The notes beneath the pieces were generated by a model that worked only from the letters and a program-made list of their open reading frames with translations, ran no database searches and was not told the DNA's origin. Shown here one piece after another: positions 1 through 9,261 of a DNA stretch of 34,974 nt. Position 1 is the first letter of the stretch. The number at the start of each line of letters is the position of its first letter. The DNA is from SAR202 cluster bacterium (GTDB lineage Bacteria > Chloroflexota > Dehalococcoidia > Lucifugimonadales > UBA1123). The position numbers and the translations under genes were made by a program. The stretch is from contig JASMDM010000103.1 in NCBI GenBank assembly GCA_030752795.1, forward strand, positions 1-34,974. The letters run 5' to 3'.

Positions 1-443
1 CTGCTGTACGCTCCTTGTCGTGATAGATGATCGCCATCATCATTTTAGAACATATGTCTGGTTAAGGGGCAGAACGTCAACCGTTCCGACGAACGGAGAA
101 GCGACGCCTTTTCGGGAAATGTCGCGCGACGGTTTGAGACCCTTCCTGCGTGCGAACCGACTCGTCCCGGCAGGGCCGGAATTCAGATGCGTCGGGATTT
201 CCGAGCAACGGCCGGGGTGTCAGGCGATGTTGTTTTTGCAGGGGCGGATTTCAGAGTTTTCCGGCGCGTCGCGTGGCGAGCGCCCATGTCCTCGAAACCA
301 GGCGGGAGGGTTTGAAACCCTCCCCTACCGGGGATCCCGTTCGGCCGCTCTTGATTCGTACGCGAAGCCCTTCGACGGGTTCTGATAAAGCCGCGACTGT
401 GATGCGTCAGGACTCCGAGTGAACGGGGTTTGTCGGCGAGCCT
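1..443. other. Gene-free stretch with dispersed repeats
   Basis: No convincing gene is seen; the open frames here lack ribosome sites and have repeat-like composition. It holds a perfect palindrome (304-324), a degenerate relative of it near 131-146, and a fragment near 367-382 resembling the widespread 'CCTTCGACAGGCTCAG' type of dispersed repeat. It lies downstream of the corrinoid protein gene, which runs towards it. Confidence 0.5.
304..324. repeat. Palindromic repeat, GGGAGGGTTT family, copy 1
   Basis: A perfect 10-bp inverted repeat (GGGAGGGTTT / AAACCCTCCC) around a single central base. A second, longer copy lies at 31602-31630, and a degenerate one at about 131-146. All are intergenic, as expected of a small REP-like dispersed element. 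Confidence 0.65.
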
Positions 444-1082
444 CTATTTTTCGACGCCGAGGAGTTCTTTCGCGACTTCGACCGCGGTTGCCGCTTCGGG
501 GGCGTAGCCGTCTGCGCCGATGTCGGACGCGTAGTGCTGCGTGACCGGGGCGCCGCCGACCATGACGCGAAGGTTCTGCCTGATCTCGGATTGTTCGAGC
601 ATCTCGATGGTGGTCTTCATGATAGGCATCGTGGTCGTTAGGAGCGCGGACATGCAGACCATGTTGGCGTTCGATTCCTCCACGGCCTCAATGAACTGCT
701 CCGGCGACACGTCGTTCCCCAGATCGACAACGTCGAAACCGGCGCCGTCGAGCATCATAGAAACCAGATTCTTGCCGATGTCATGCAAGTCGCCGAGAAC
801 AGTGCCGATCACGATCTTGCCCAGCGAGGCTCCCTGAGTGTCGGCGAGCAACGGTCGCACGAGGTTCATGGCCCACTTCATCGCCCTCGCGCTGACCAGC
901 ACTTCGGGCAGATAGTATTCGCCGTTCTTGAACCTTTCGCCCACGACATCCATGCCGGGGATGAGGCCCTGGTTCACGATCACCAACGGGTCCATGCCTT
1001 CGTCGATGGCCGACTGAGTCCACTCCTCGGCTGCCGGGGCGTTTCCTTCGATAATGAAGTTGCTTACGTCGCCGAGTTCCAT
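444..1082 (-). CDS. Corrinoid-binding methyl carrier protein (MtaC/MtbC-like)
   Basis: A 212-residue corrinoid protein of the methyltransferase type. It carries a methyl group on cobalamin between a substrate-specific methyltransferase and an acceptor. Residues 1-80 form the helical cap domain (B12-binding 2 type) and 85-210 the Rossmann-like cobalamin domain. The cobalt-ligating motif DxHxxG is at D98-x-H100-x-x-G103. Further on, a SALLTTT segment and a GGAPV segment match the usual cobalamin tail-binding positions. The ATG is preceded by a strong AGGAGG site at about 1087-1093. The UroD-type methyltransferase lies just upstream, 69 bp away on the same strand, so the two are probably co-transcribed partners. 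The methyl donor cannot be read from the sequence. Confidence 0.92.
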   Translation of the reverse strand: MELGDVSNFIIEGNAPAAEEWTQSAIDEGMDPLVIVNQGLIPGMDVVGERFKNGEYYLPEVLVSARAMKWAMNLVRPLLADTQGASLGKIVIGTVLGDLHDIGKNLVSMMLDGAGFDVVDLGNDVSPEQFIEAVEESNANMVCMSALLTTTMPIMKTTIEMLEQSEIRQNLRVMVGGAPVTQHYASDIGADGYAPEAATAVEVAKELLGVEK

Positions 1083-1151
1083 CGATGTCCTCCTGATTAT
1101 CGTCTGTAGAATTGGGTTGCGGTTCGAAATTCGGCCGATCAGGTTTGAGCG

Positions 1152-2276
1152 CTATGCCTGTATCGGGTACTTTCCGTGCTGTTCGAGGAGCTCGCCAACG
1201 CGTTCGACTCTCGACAAGATCGCCGGCATCGTAACGTTGTCGGCCACGCCCAGTATGAACGCATCGCCCGGAGCGATGATGCCGAAGAGCTTGTCCATGT
1301 ACTTCTCGAACTCTTCCTCGGGGTAGGACTCCTCCAAGATGATCGAGGGGATGCCTCCCCAGATGATCATGTCGTTGCCCCAAGTCTCGCGCGCCATCTC
1401 TAGCGTGCACGGCACGAGCGGCGCTGTCGTGAAGCATTCGACCATGTCGTAACCGGCGTCCTTGAAGTGGGTGAGGATGTCGCTGCTGTCGCTGTCGGCG
1501 TGGTGCACCAAGACCTTGTTGTGCTCGTGCATGACGTCGGACATCGCCTTGTTGTACGGGGTGATGTACTTTTCGAACATGCGTGGCGGCGTGATCTGCG
1601 TATCGTAATGTGCGCCGTGCAAGATCAGACGCGCCGGCGAGTTGGCAATCACAGGCCAGAGTTCCTCGCGCTGTTTTTGAGCGATGAGGTCAAGCAGGCG
1701 TTCAACCTTGTCCGTATAGTCATAGAGGTCGAGGTAGCCGTGCTCGTACCCTGCCCATTTTTCGAGGTACGAGTGAAACGGACCGTCGCCTGTTGCGACC
1801 AGCGGATAGCCGTCATCGCCGATCTCTTCTTCGTACGCTTCGTATTCCTCGTAGGCCGGGTAGTACTCCGTGTTCTCGACGATATACATGACCACGTCGT
1901 AGTCTTCAGCCGTCTTGAGAGGCTTCTCGACCTCAAGCGGGGCGATCCCGGCCAGGTCCAATTCGGACGTCCTGCGTTTACGAGACGTGACCGATCCGAT
2001 CGGTGTGACCCATTCCGTGATGATGTTCCTGTCGTCGTATTGAGTCGTTATTTCGACGTTTTTGCACCGTGTTGTGAATATCCTGCCGTCGCGAGCAGCG
2101 GTGCCCATGCCCAGGTCGCGTTCGATGTCTCGCAGTCGCCAGCCCTCGTACTTCTCCGGCAGAGTTCCGGCGTTCTTGTGCGCGAGCCACCAGAGGAGCA
2201 GGCGGGGTATCCACGGGATGCGGTCGGGGCTCTTTCCCTCCATGATCGCCAGCATTCGTTCTCGGTTGGTCATCAT
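1152..2276 (-). CDS. UroD-family corrinoid methyltransferase
   Basis: A 374-residue protein of the uroporphyrinogen decarboxylase superfamily. It belongs to the branch that moves methyl groups to or from corrinoid proteins (MtaA/MtbA/CmuC relatives) rather than making heme. The N-terminus (MTNRERMLAIMEGKSPDRIP) is typical of this branch. The start was set at the ATG-ATG pair at 2276 because AGGAGGA lies just upstream (about 2282-2290); the frame stays open further upstream without a ribosome site. The zinc motif H-x-C of MtaA-type enzymes is not seen. The equivalent position reads H249-A-D251, which may reflect another metal or another subfamily. The corrinoid protein gene follows 69 bp downstream. 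The substrate is unknown; a methoxylated, methylated-amine or similar methyl compound is plausible. Confidence 0.85.
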   Translation of the reverse strand: MMTNRERMLAIMEGKSPDRIPWIPRLLLWWLAHKNAGTLPEKYEGWRLRDIERDLGMGTAARDGRIFTTRCKNVEITTQYDDRNIITEWVTPIGSVTSRKRRTSELDLAGIAPLEVEKPLKTAEDYDVVMYIVENTEYYPAYEEYEAYEEEIGDDGYPLVATGDGPFHSYLEKWAGYEHGYLDLYDYTDKVERLLDLIAQKQREELWPVIANSPARLILHGAHYDTQITPPRMFEKYITPYNKAMSDVMHEHNKVLVHHADSDSSDILTHFKDAGYDMVECFTTAPLVPCTLEMARETWGNDMIIWGGIPSIILEESYPEEEFEKYMDKLFGIIAPGDAFILGVADNVTMPAILSRVERVGELLEQHGKYPIQA

Positions 2277-2516
2277 CGGTCTTCCTCCTGTGTCGGGCCG
2301 CGATCTATCGGAACATCTCATTCTCAAAGGCAGCCACGGCAACCACGTTCTGATCTCGCAGCGCTATTATATGGAAGAACCCGCACGCTTGCACGCACGG
2401 CGACTCGACCAACTCAAAACGAGGATGCGACACGCAAGGTCGAACGCCGACCACAGCGCCTAGCCAGGCGCGAATCGTCGTGATATCGTGAATGCAGTTA
2501 ACTATAGGAGACGCCG

Positions 2517-3242
2517 GTGTCAATCGAAGTTGTCGAAGTCCACGATCTACCGCTCGTTCTCAATGAAGGCGACGTGTGGTCCTGCCTGGGGTCCCGAGAC
2601 AAACGGACGCCCGCGCTCGCGGCCGAAGTCGCGGCCAGCGTCGCGTTGGCGCGTGAGTTGTGCGTGCCCAAAGCCAACTACGTGACCGTCCAGGTGGAGA
2701 GCTCAGGCCGTGGGCGGACCCAGTTCCTCGACGGTCCGACGCTGGCGGGCGGATTCGTCAACCATGCCATGCAGGGGGCCGAGGCTGCCGTCTTCCTCGT
2801 GGTAACTGTCGGACCTGAGCTCGAGGCCGAGGTGGCCAATCGGTTTTCGAGAGGCGACTCCATCGAGGCGATAGTCCTCGATGCGGCGGGTTCTGCTGCC
2901 GTGATGAACGCCTTCACCCGAATCGCCGAGATCGTGCTCGAAGAGACGGAGGATCGAGGCTGGCAGACCGGCCTTTGCCTTCGACCAGGCCAAAGCTACT
3001 GGGACATCACCGGACAACGCGACATCTTCTCCGTAGTCCCGACCGGCACCATCGACGTCAGCCTCATGGAGTCGTGCTTCATGCTGCCGCAGAAGACACA
3101 ATCGGCCATCATCCCCGTCGGCGCCGACCTCAAGGTCCACAGCGATCCGAACAAATCCTACTGCAAGGTCTGCAACGCGGCCCGCTGCCCGATGCGCCAA
3201 GAGGAGTTCGACCCGCTGGCGATCGCGGCGGGAGGCGCGTAA
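2517..3242 (+). CDS. Stand-alone MetH activation-domain-like protein
   Basis: A 241-residue protein resembling the C-terminal activation domain of B12-dependent methionine synthase, which binds SAM during reductive remethylation of inactive cob(II)alamin. The RPGQSYWDITGQ segment (about 157-168) corresponds to the SAM-binding RxxPGYGDxP region of MetH. The ESCFMLPQKTQSAIIPVG segment matches its ESYMMxPxKSVSAxIG region. A C-terminal cysteine cluster (C216, C219, C224) is typical of stand-alone members and may bind a metal or an iron-sulfur cluster. It starts at GTG, with GGAG at 2507-2510. It is divergent from the UroD/corrinoid genes across a 240-bp gap, so it probably reactivates that corrinoid protein. 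This role is inferred from family and position. Confidence 0.8.
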   Translation: MSIEVVEVHDLPLVLNEGDVWSCLGSRDKRTPALAAEVAASVALARELCVPKANYVTVQVESSGRGRTQFLDGPTLAGGFVNHAMQGAEAAVFLVVTVGPELEAEVANRFSRGDSIEAIVLDAAGSAAVMNAFTRIAEIVLEETEDRGWQTGLCLRPGQSYWDITGQRDIFSVVPTGTIDVSLMESCFMLPQKTQSAIIPVGADLKVHSDPNKSYCKVCNAARCPMRQEEFDPLAIAAGGA

Positions 3243-3373
3243 GACGCCGTTTGTCGGGGGCATGCACGTAAAGGCTCCGTTCCGGCTACGATGATGTCAG
3301 TTACGACCCATCCCGTTCAAATCTCGCGCGTCGCCACGGTTACCCGCAACGGCAACTATCTACCCACTACGGC

Positions 3374-4570
3374 TTGACAACCTCGGCGGTCGTCCGGCGA
3401 GTCAGATTTTCTAGCAATTACGCACCGTTGTTCGGAAAGCTGCTGACTCCTCTCGTCAATGGTATCCGCGTATCAGGACCCTTCCGCCCCCAGTGGGGAG
3501 ACAGCGAGCTTCCGAAATTGGTGTTTCTTGATGGCGAAGGCCTGGGCCATACTCCGAATTCATCTTCGTCTATACCTTCTGCCACGACGAAACAATTTGA
3601 CGAATCAGATGTGATTCTTCTTGTCGACAATGCAACCCAACCGATGCAAGCCGCAGCTATTGCAGCGTTGCGAACGGTCATTACGACAGGGAGCATTGAC
3701 AAACTTCTCGTCGCGTTTACACATTTTGATGAAGTCAAAGGAGACAATCTTCGGTCATACAGTCAAAAGGAAGAACACATTCTCGCTTCAGTGGAAGGCG
3801 CGCTGTCGTACATCGGTGGTGTTCTTACGTCCGGGTCTGAAGGTGCTTTGAGGCGACGACTTGACGCAGGGACGTGGTTTCTTGGGAGAATTCAAGATGT
3901 CCTGGAACCTACGTCGCCAGCTCGCCGCCACACGATAACGTCGCTTAAAAAGCTCCTGGATTCGATCAGAACTATCACAGAACCAGAACCAACTATCGCA
4001 GTCCCGGTGTACGACCGCCCCAATATCGGGCTTGCAGTGACCGAGGCCACGAACGTTTTTCACGAGGACTGGCAAGCACGTCTCGGTCTCGGCAACTCAC
4101 CCCGAGTGACAAAATCTCACTGGGCGCCGATCAAGGCACTGAACAGACGGCTGGCAGAAGGTTGGAATGACGAATTCGGGAATCTAATGCCCGTTGCAGA
4201 CATCTGGATGCAACTTCGAGAACAGATATTCATCGTAATCCAAAACCCGATCGAGTGGCGAGGAGTCTCTCCGTCTGCCGATGATATCGATCCCATACTT
4301 AATAAATTCGCCAACCAAGTCAGCACGCGGGTCGCTGCAATGTGTCGCAGTAGGGTGATCTCTGACCAGGTTCAAAAATGGCAAGATGGTTATCGACTCG
4401 GAGACCCCGGGTCAACCTTCGAAAGGGCACACCTCATTGCTGACGACATATACTTTTCCGCTATCCCGGTTCCGTCGGTAACTCCCTCACTTGATCGTAA
4501 CAAGTTGATGAATGAGGTCGTTGAACTGGTCAAGGAAGCGTCTCGAGTGTGTGGCGCAGAGTTGCTCTGA
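3374..4570 (+). pseudogene. GTPase-like protein lacking its P-loop half (5' truncated)
   Basis: The 398-residue frame begins with a weak TTG start and no clear ribosome site. It opens straight into the second half of a GTPase fold. A DxxG-type G3 motif (FLDGEGLGH, about 51-59) is followed by DVILLVDNA and by a G4-like motif, FTHFDEVKGDN. No Walker A / P-loop (GxxxxGKS) precedes them, and the frame is closed by a stop at 3269-3271. Similar large predicted P-loop proteins normally carry the P-loop N-terminally, so this looks like a C-terminal remnant. Base composition is clearly more AT-rich than the neighbours (many AAT, ATT and TTT codons), which suggests transfer from elsewhere. It could still be expressed as a fragment. 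No specific function can be given. Confidence 0.5.
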
Positions 4571-4654
4571 CGCGAGCGTACGTTTGGCCCCACGGGGCGG
4601 ATGAATCGCGACTCGCTGTTGCCATTCGACGGTTTTGAAAGTCGCCCGGCTCGC

Positions 4655-7087
4655 CTAGATCAGCCCGTGCTCCACGCGGCGGATATGCAGGAGTTGCTGC
4701 TCTTTGCTGAGCATGACGAAGTAGGCTGACCAGCCGCCCATTCGGACTCGGAGGTGGCGGTAGTTTTCGGGGTCCTCCATCGCGCGCTTGAGTTCCTCGA
4801 CGTCGGTGACGGTGAGGGTGAGCATGTTGCCGCCGCCGACCACGAATGCCGTGATCAGGCCGGATAGGCGCTGGGTTCCGGGGTCTCCCGTGAGGCCGCT
4901 TGCCGAGAGGCGGAGGTCGAGCGGTGCGCCCGCCGCCAACGGGCCGACCGGCATCTTCAGGTACGAGTTGATCGCGGCGGTCGGGCCGGATACGTCCGTG
5001 CCGGGCGCTGGCGAGAAGTTCGCTGCGATGGGTTCACCGATATGGCGGCCGTCGGGCGTCGCGCCGACCTCTCGGCCGATCATCGCGTACCACGAGAACG
5101 TACCCACGGAGCCCGGATAGATGACCGACGGGTGTCGTGCAGCGTGATGCTTCGAGCGCTCGACGAAGTAGTCCATCATCTCGCGACCGATCATGTCTGC
5201 GGATTCATCGTCGTTGGCGAACTTCGGCGCGCGGGCGACCAGTCGACGACGGAGATTCTCCGAGCCTTCCCAGTCGTTCTCCAACGCATCGAGCAGCTCG
5301 TCCATGCTTACCGACTCGTCGTCGTACACCATCTTTTTGATCGCGGCCATCGAGTCGACGGCGTTGGACACGCCCTCGCCCATGACGTGCCAGATCGTGT
5401 ACCTGGCGCCGCCTCGGATCACGTCTTCTTCGTTGGCGATGCAGTCAAGGGTCAGCGTCGATAGAAACGGGTTGTAGGCGTACTTGCCGTGGTTGCTGTG
5501 TTCGAGCGTGCCGTTCTCGACGCCTTCGCCGATCAGATCGATGCCCTGCCGGAGCTGATTGTCGGTCTGTTCCTTCCATGCGCTCATGAGATCGTCGAAG
5601 GTCGCGAACTCCCGAGGGTCTCCGGTGTCCGGGCCCATCCGGCCGTGGACCAGGGAATTGCCTCTGTTCAGGGCGAGCTCGGTGAACAGCAAGAAATTGA
5701 ATCCGCGAATCAGTTCCTGGTCAGACCTGCCTTCGATCATCGTCTCCCAGCAGTTGGAGTTGGCGTAGTTGCGGGCGTCCTCCAGCGTCACGCCGAGGTC
5801 GACGTAGCCCTGGACGATCGCGTCGTCGTTGTTGATGTACGGCATGCCGCTTCCGGCCTTGAGCACCTCGGCCACGCGGTCGACAACCTCGGGCGGCGAG
5901 CCTTTGTGCAGCCGGGCTGTCACGACTGGGCTGGTCAGGGCGAACTTTTCGAGCGAGTTGAGACACAGGTACGTGAGTTCGTTGGTGCCGTCGGAGCCTG
6001 CAGGCTGGATTCCGCTGAGCAGGATGTTCTGGCCGAAGTGGTTGATCGCGTCCGCGGCGTCGGTGGCGAACCGATGGCGTTTCCGGTGCCCGGCGACCCA
6101 GTCCTTGGGTCCTTCGTCGACCACCGTGGCAGACTTCGGCCGCTTGGTCGCGCCATTTGTGCTTTCTGAGTCGGACGATCCTTCGTCGACGAAGAAGTTC
6201 TCGCGAACGATCTGGCCGCGGTCGTTGAACCGCAACCAGATGCAGTCGATCAACTCCTGCGCCTGTGCGAGCGTGATGTCACCCGAGGCGAGATCGGCTT
6301 CGAGGAACGAGTGCAGGTACTGATCGAGGCGACCGCAGGAGACGGCGGTGCCAGTCGAGAACATCGCGAAGTGGACCAGCCAGAACGATTGAACGGCCTC
6401 GCGGAAGCTCTGCGCGGCCTGCTCCGGCACGTTTCGGAAAATGCCCGCGGCGGTTTCGAGCTCGGCTCGACGTTTGAGGTCGCTGGTTTGCGCGGCCATG
6501 GACTCCGCGAGGTCGGCGTACCGGTGCGCGAGCCCGATCACGGCCATGCACTCGATGCGCATCGCTTCGAAGAGCGCCAGTTTCTCATCGCGTTCGGTCG
6601 ACTCAGGCCGGGCACCGATCTCGGCGAGCTTGGCGTCGATGTCGGCGATGACGTTCGCTAGTCCGCGGTCGATCAATGTCGAGTAGTGGGGCGTCTTGTG
6701 CGCGAGGTGCGCCGAGATGGACGCGCCCTCGTCAGATGCGCGATCGTACTCCTCAGCGGTCGCGTACGTCGGCAAAAGGGTCCGTACTTCTACGCCATCG
6801 AGAATGTTGTTGCCGATGATGAGGTCGTCGTCCTCGATCGCGATCGGCATTTCCATCAGCGCTTTTTCGAACGCCTTTGCCCGACGAACCACGAGCGGCG
6901 CGCCGACGAGCTCGGGGTCGTCCAAGACGGAGACATTCCCGCCCCACGTGGTTTGCGGGCGAGTCATGCGCTCCTGTAGCAACGAGTACAGACCCTGGAC
7001 CCGTTCGGTCATGCCTCGCAGCGTCGGATCTAGGCGTGCGCCTTCAAGGCTGTTCTCGCCAACGTGTGCGGTTGTTGTCGTCGCCAT
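4655..7087 (-). CDS. Glycyl radical enzyme, PFL-like family, substrate unknown
   Basis: An 810-residue glycyl radical enzyme, about the family's normal length. The glycyl loop near the C-terminus reads RVRMGGWSAYF; G785 aligns with the radical glycine of the RVxGYSxxF motif. The catalytic thiyl cysteine is probably C446, in SNCWE (Cys-x-Glu, with E448 as the general base seen in eliminase-type members). PFL itself has a Cys-Cys pair, so this is not a pyruvate formate-lyase. The tryptophan between Cys and Glu differs from the CVE of choline lyase, glycerol dehydratase and hydroxyproline dehydratase. A hydrophilic, low-complexity stretch at about 302-330 looks like an insertion. The ATG is preceded by AGGAGGG (about 7094-7100). 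Its activase lies directly upstream, 154 bp away. The enzyme is oxygen-sensitive and cytoplasmic. Confidence 0.9.
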   Translation of the reverse strand: MATTTTAHVGENSLEGARLDPTLRGMTERVQGLYSLLQERMTRPQTTWGGNVSVLDDPELVGAPLVVRRAKAFEKALMEMPIAIEDDDLIIGNNILDGVEVRTLLPTYATAEEYDRASDEGASISAHLAHKTPHYSTLIDRGLANVIADIDAKLAEIGARPESTERDEKLALFEAMRIECMAVIGLAHRYADLAESMAAQTSDLKRRAELETAAGIFRNVPEQAAQSFREAVQSFWLVHFAMFSTGTAVSCGRLDQYLHSFLEADLASGDITLAQAQELIDCIWLRFNDRGQIVRENFFVDEGSSDSESTNGATKRPKSATVVDEGPKDWVAGHRKRHRFATDAADAINHFGQNILLSGIQPAGSDGTNELTYLCLNSLEKFALTSPVVTARLHKGSPPEVVDRVAEVLKAGSGMPYINNDDAIVQGYVDLGVTLEDARNYANSNCWETMIEGRSDQELIRGFNFLLFTELALNRGNSLVHGRMGPDTGDPREFATFDDLMSAWKEQTDNQLRQGIDLIGEGVENGTLEHSNHGKYAYNPFLSTLTLDCIANEEDVIRGGARYTIWHVMGEGVSNAVDSMAAIKKMVYDDESVSMDELLDALENDWEGSENLRRRLVARAPKFANDDESADMIGREMMDYFVERSKHHAARHPSVIYPGSVGTFSWYAMIGREVGATPDGRHIGEPIAANFSPAPGTDVSGPTAAINSYLKMPVGPLAAGAPLDLRLSASGLTGDPGTQRLSGLITAFVVGGGNMLTLTVTDVEELKRAMEDPENYRHLRVRMGGWSAYFVMLSKEQQLLHIRRVEHGLI

Positions 7088-7132
7088 CCCGATCCCTCCT
7101 GGGGCTTGTGTGTAATGTTGCGTCGGGGGTTT

Positions 7133-7153
7133 GGCCCCGATTCTATCGGGGCC
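7133..7153. repeat. Perfect hairpin between activase and glycyl radical enzyme genes
   Basis: GGCCCCGAT and ATCGGGGCC form a perfect 9-bp stem with a 3-base loop. It is followed by GGCCAGAACACC and further GGCC/AGGCC palindromes up to about 7232. The same 'GGGCCAGAGCACC' tail recurs at 19345, 19705 and 33767, so this is probably a dispersed repeat rather than a dedicated regulator. It lies in the gap between the two co-oriented genes and could affect the mRNA between them. Confidence 0.5.
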
Positions 7154-7241
7154 AGAACACCAGAATCGGTGGCCTGGGTCTTTGGGCCAGCCTTCCGCCT
7201 AACTGGTGGCCTCGGTCTTCAGGCCGAGCCCTCAATGCAAT

Positions 7242-8198
7242 CTATCCGCCGATTTGGACTTCGAGGCCCTCGCCGCGACAGATGTCGGCGAGGCCGTTCA
7301 TGTACTCTTCGGTCTGTGAATCGTTTTCGGTAAGGCCGTAGTTCTGGCCGATCCAGTCGTACTTGGCCCCGGCCGCACTATTATACGGCAGGAGGACAAC
7401 TCTATCGACGCTCAGCGGGGCCGCGAATTTTGCGATCGCGCCGATCTGTTCGGGCGAGTCGTTGGCGCCGGGGATGCAGGGCACGCGCACGTGGATCTGA
7501 CTTCCGTACGAAGCCAGCTTTCGCAGGTTGTCCAGGATCAAGGCGTTCGGCACGCCGACGTGAGCTCGGTGGTCGTCCGGATCGATCAGCTTGACGTCGA
7601 ACAAGAACAGGTCGGTGACCCGAGACAGCGCCTCAATGACCTCCCATCGAGCGTAGCCGGTGGTCTCGAGGGCGGTATGGATGCCCGCCGACTGGCAAGC
7701 GAGGAGCAGGTTATACGAGAACTGGGCTTGCCTGGCGGGTTCGCCGCCGCTCAAGGTCAGCCCGCCGCCCGAGGACTCGAAGAACGTCCGGTCCTTTTCG
7801 ACCTGAGACACCACGTCGCCGACGGTCACCACTCGGCCCGCCATTCGGAGAGCGCCCGGGTAGCAGACTTCGACGCACTTGCCGCAGGTGGTGCACTTGT
7901 CGCGATCGAGAACAGCCACGGCGCCGGCGGAGTCGCCGGATTTAGCGAGCGCGTCTTCGGGGCACTCTTCGAGACACAACCAACAGCCGTCGCAGCGTTC
8001 GTCCTGGTAGATGATCTCGGCCCCGCTTAGCCGCGATTCGGGGCTGTGGCACCAACGGCACGACAACGGGCATCCTTTGAGGAAGACGGCGGTCCGAATT
8101 CCCGGCCCGTCGTGAGATGCGAACTTGTCGATGTCGAGCAGCAGACCTTCAGCCGATAGATCGGGTTCGCTGTTGCTCAGTTCGTTCACTGCCGCCAT
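7242..8198 (-). CDS. Glycyl radical enzyme activase (radical SAM)
   Basis: A 318-residue radical SAM enzyme that places the radical on the partner glycyl radical enzyme. The radical SAM cysteines are C43-x3-C47-x2-C50 (GCPLSCRWC). Two ferredoxin-type clusters follow: C69/C72/C75/C79 and C102/C105/C108/C112. This insertion is typical of activases of the eliminase type (choline lyase, glycerol dehydratase) and is absent from the PFL activase. A TLSGGEP segment (SAM binding) follows. The ATG at 8198 was chosen over an upstream in-frame ATG (8282) because a GGCGGAG site lies just upstream and homology starts after it. The gene precedes the glycyl radical enzyme on the same strand. Confidence 0.9.
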   Translation of the reverse strand: MAAVNELSNSEPDLSAEGLLLDIDKFASHDGPGIRTAVFLKGCPLSCRWCHSPESRLSGAEIIYQDERCDGCWLCLEECPEDALAKSGDSAGAVAVLDRDKCTTCGKCVEVCYPGALRMAGRVVTVGDVVSQVEKDRTFFESSGGGLTLSGGEPARQAQFSYNLLLACQSAGIHTALETTGYARWEVIEALSRVTDLFLFDVKLIDPDDHRAHVGVPNALILDNLRKLASYGSQIHVRVPCIPGANDSPEQIGAIAKFAAPLSVDRVVLLPYNSAAGAKYDWIGQNYGLTENDSQTEEYMNGLADICRGEGLEVQIGG

Positions 8199-8373
8199 AG
8201 TCGCTCCGCCGCCGCTCGTCGCTGGGGTCAATTTTCCGATTTCCGGTTCAGGGCAGTATAGACCATATGTCCAAGCTGCCAAGGCAAGCGGCTGGCCACC
8301 TTACATTCAAACGATTTCGCGTGGTTGTCGGAAAGTTCTCGCCCCGACGACGCTGCGATGGCTCTCTATCGTC

Positions 8374-9176
8374 TCACTTCACGGAAAATTGTGTGCTGCC
8401 CAATTCTTCGAGATCAAATCTGACGGTGTCTCCGGCGATCATATCTATCGGAGTTATGAGGCTGCCGGTCACGACGACGTGGCCTTTTCGGAGATGCTAG
8501 CCTCGCTCGGCGAGCAAATTAGCGAGCCGCACGAGCGGTTCGATGGGGTGCCCCATGACATCTGATCTGACGCCTTCGCCGGCAACGTTCCCGTTATGAG
8601 TAGCGCCCCCCCGGATCGACTCGATGTCAATTCCGCGCCAGTCGGTGATCTGCTCGCCCAGTACGACGCCGCCCTGAGCCACATTGATTGCAACGACCAA
8701 CAAAGGCAAGCTTTGGCCTTCTTTCATTTCGTAGGGACGGCGTTCCACGACCTCAAATGATGCCGCAATCGATTCGACGGCTTCGGAAACAGCGTCACGA
8801 CTGAAAGGGGCCGTCGCGGCGGCAAGTCTGCGCCCATCGTGAACGCGACTTCACATTCCACCGCCAATTGAAAATAGTCTGCATCGTTCACGGTGGCGGG
8901 CGATTGGAAAATATCTGACGCGAACACGCCTCCGGCACACGGCTCGTGCACGCCGAGCATTTTCTGCATCATGGGATTGGTCAACCCGACCTTGTACCCG
9001 CCGATCGGGCCTTTGGTTTCTGTCAGCAGAGCGAGATATCCCTCTTGTGCCGTATACGCCTCGCCCAGGTTTTGGGGAGCGAAGTCTTGCAGCATTATGT
9101 CCATCGACTCGCGAGCGACATGTCGATCGGCCAGGTACCTGGCCGCCTGTTCGGCGTTACTCAATTCCCATACCAC
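8374..9176 (-). pseudogene. Decayed 2-keto-4-pentenoate hydratase / FAH-family gene
   Basis: A broken paralogue of the intact gene at 9262-10053. The first part (9176 down to about 8822) reads in one frame to FTMGADLP. A net one-base loss near 8805-8822 then shifts the frame. The second part continues with VVLGEQITDWRGID and VMGHPIEPLVRLANLLAERG. It is cut by an in-frame TAG at 8497-8499, where the intact copy has a glutamine codon (CAG to TAG). Beyond the stop the homologous frame goes on (HLRKGHVVVTGSLITP) to a TGA at 8374-8376. One indel plus one nonsense change argues for true decay rather than a sequencing slip. The family hydrates 2-oxo-4-enoates or acts on related 2-oxoacids. Confidence 0.85.
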
Positions 9177-9261
9177 CTTTCAATCCACGTCGATTACCGA
9201 TGTGCCCAGGCCGGACCGAGGCCCTCTGACACAAGCAACATACCGACCGCTCTCCGCGCGA

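Noticed and set aside
20..422. Small open frames at the left end
   Set aside because: They have no ribosome sites, cover palindromic repeats, and have non-protein-like composition.
1467..2483. Long open frame on the plus strand over the methyltransferase gene
   Set aside because: It is antisense to the UroD-family gene, which has clear family motifs and a ribosome site; its own translation resembles no protein.
4655..7087. Classical pyruvate formate-lyase (pflB)
   Set aside because: The active site has a single Cys followed by Trp-Glu rather than the adjacent Cys-Cys pair of PFL, and the activase has two extra ferredoxin clusters unlike the PFL activase.
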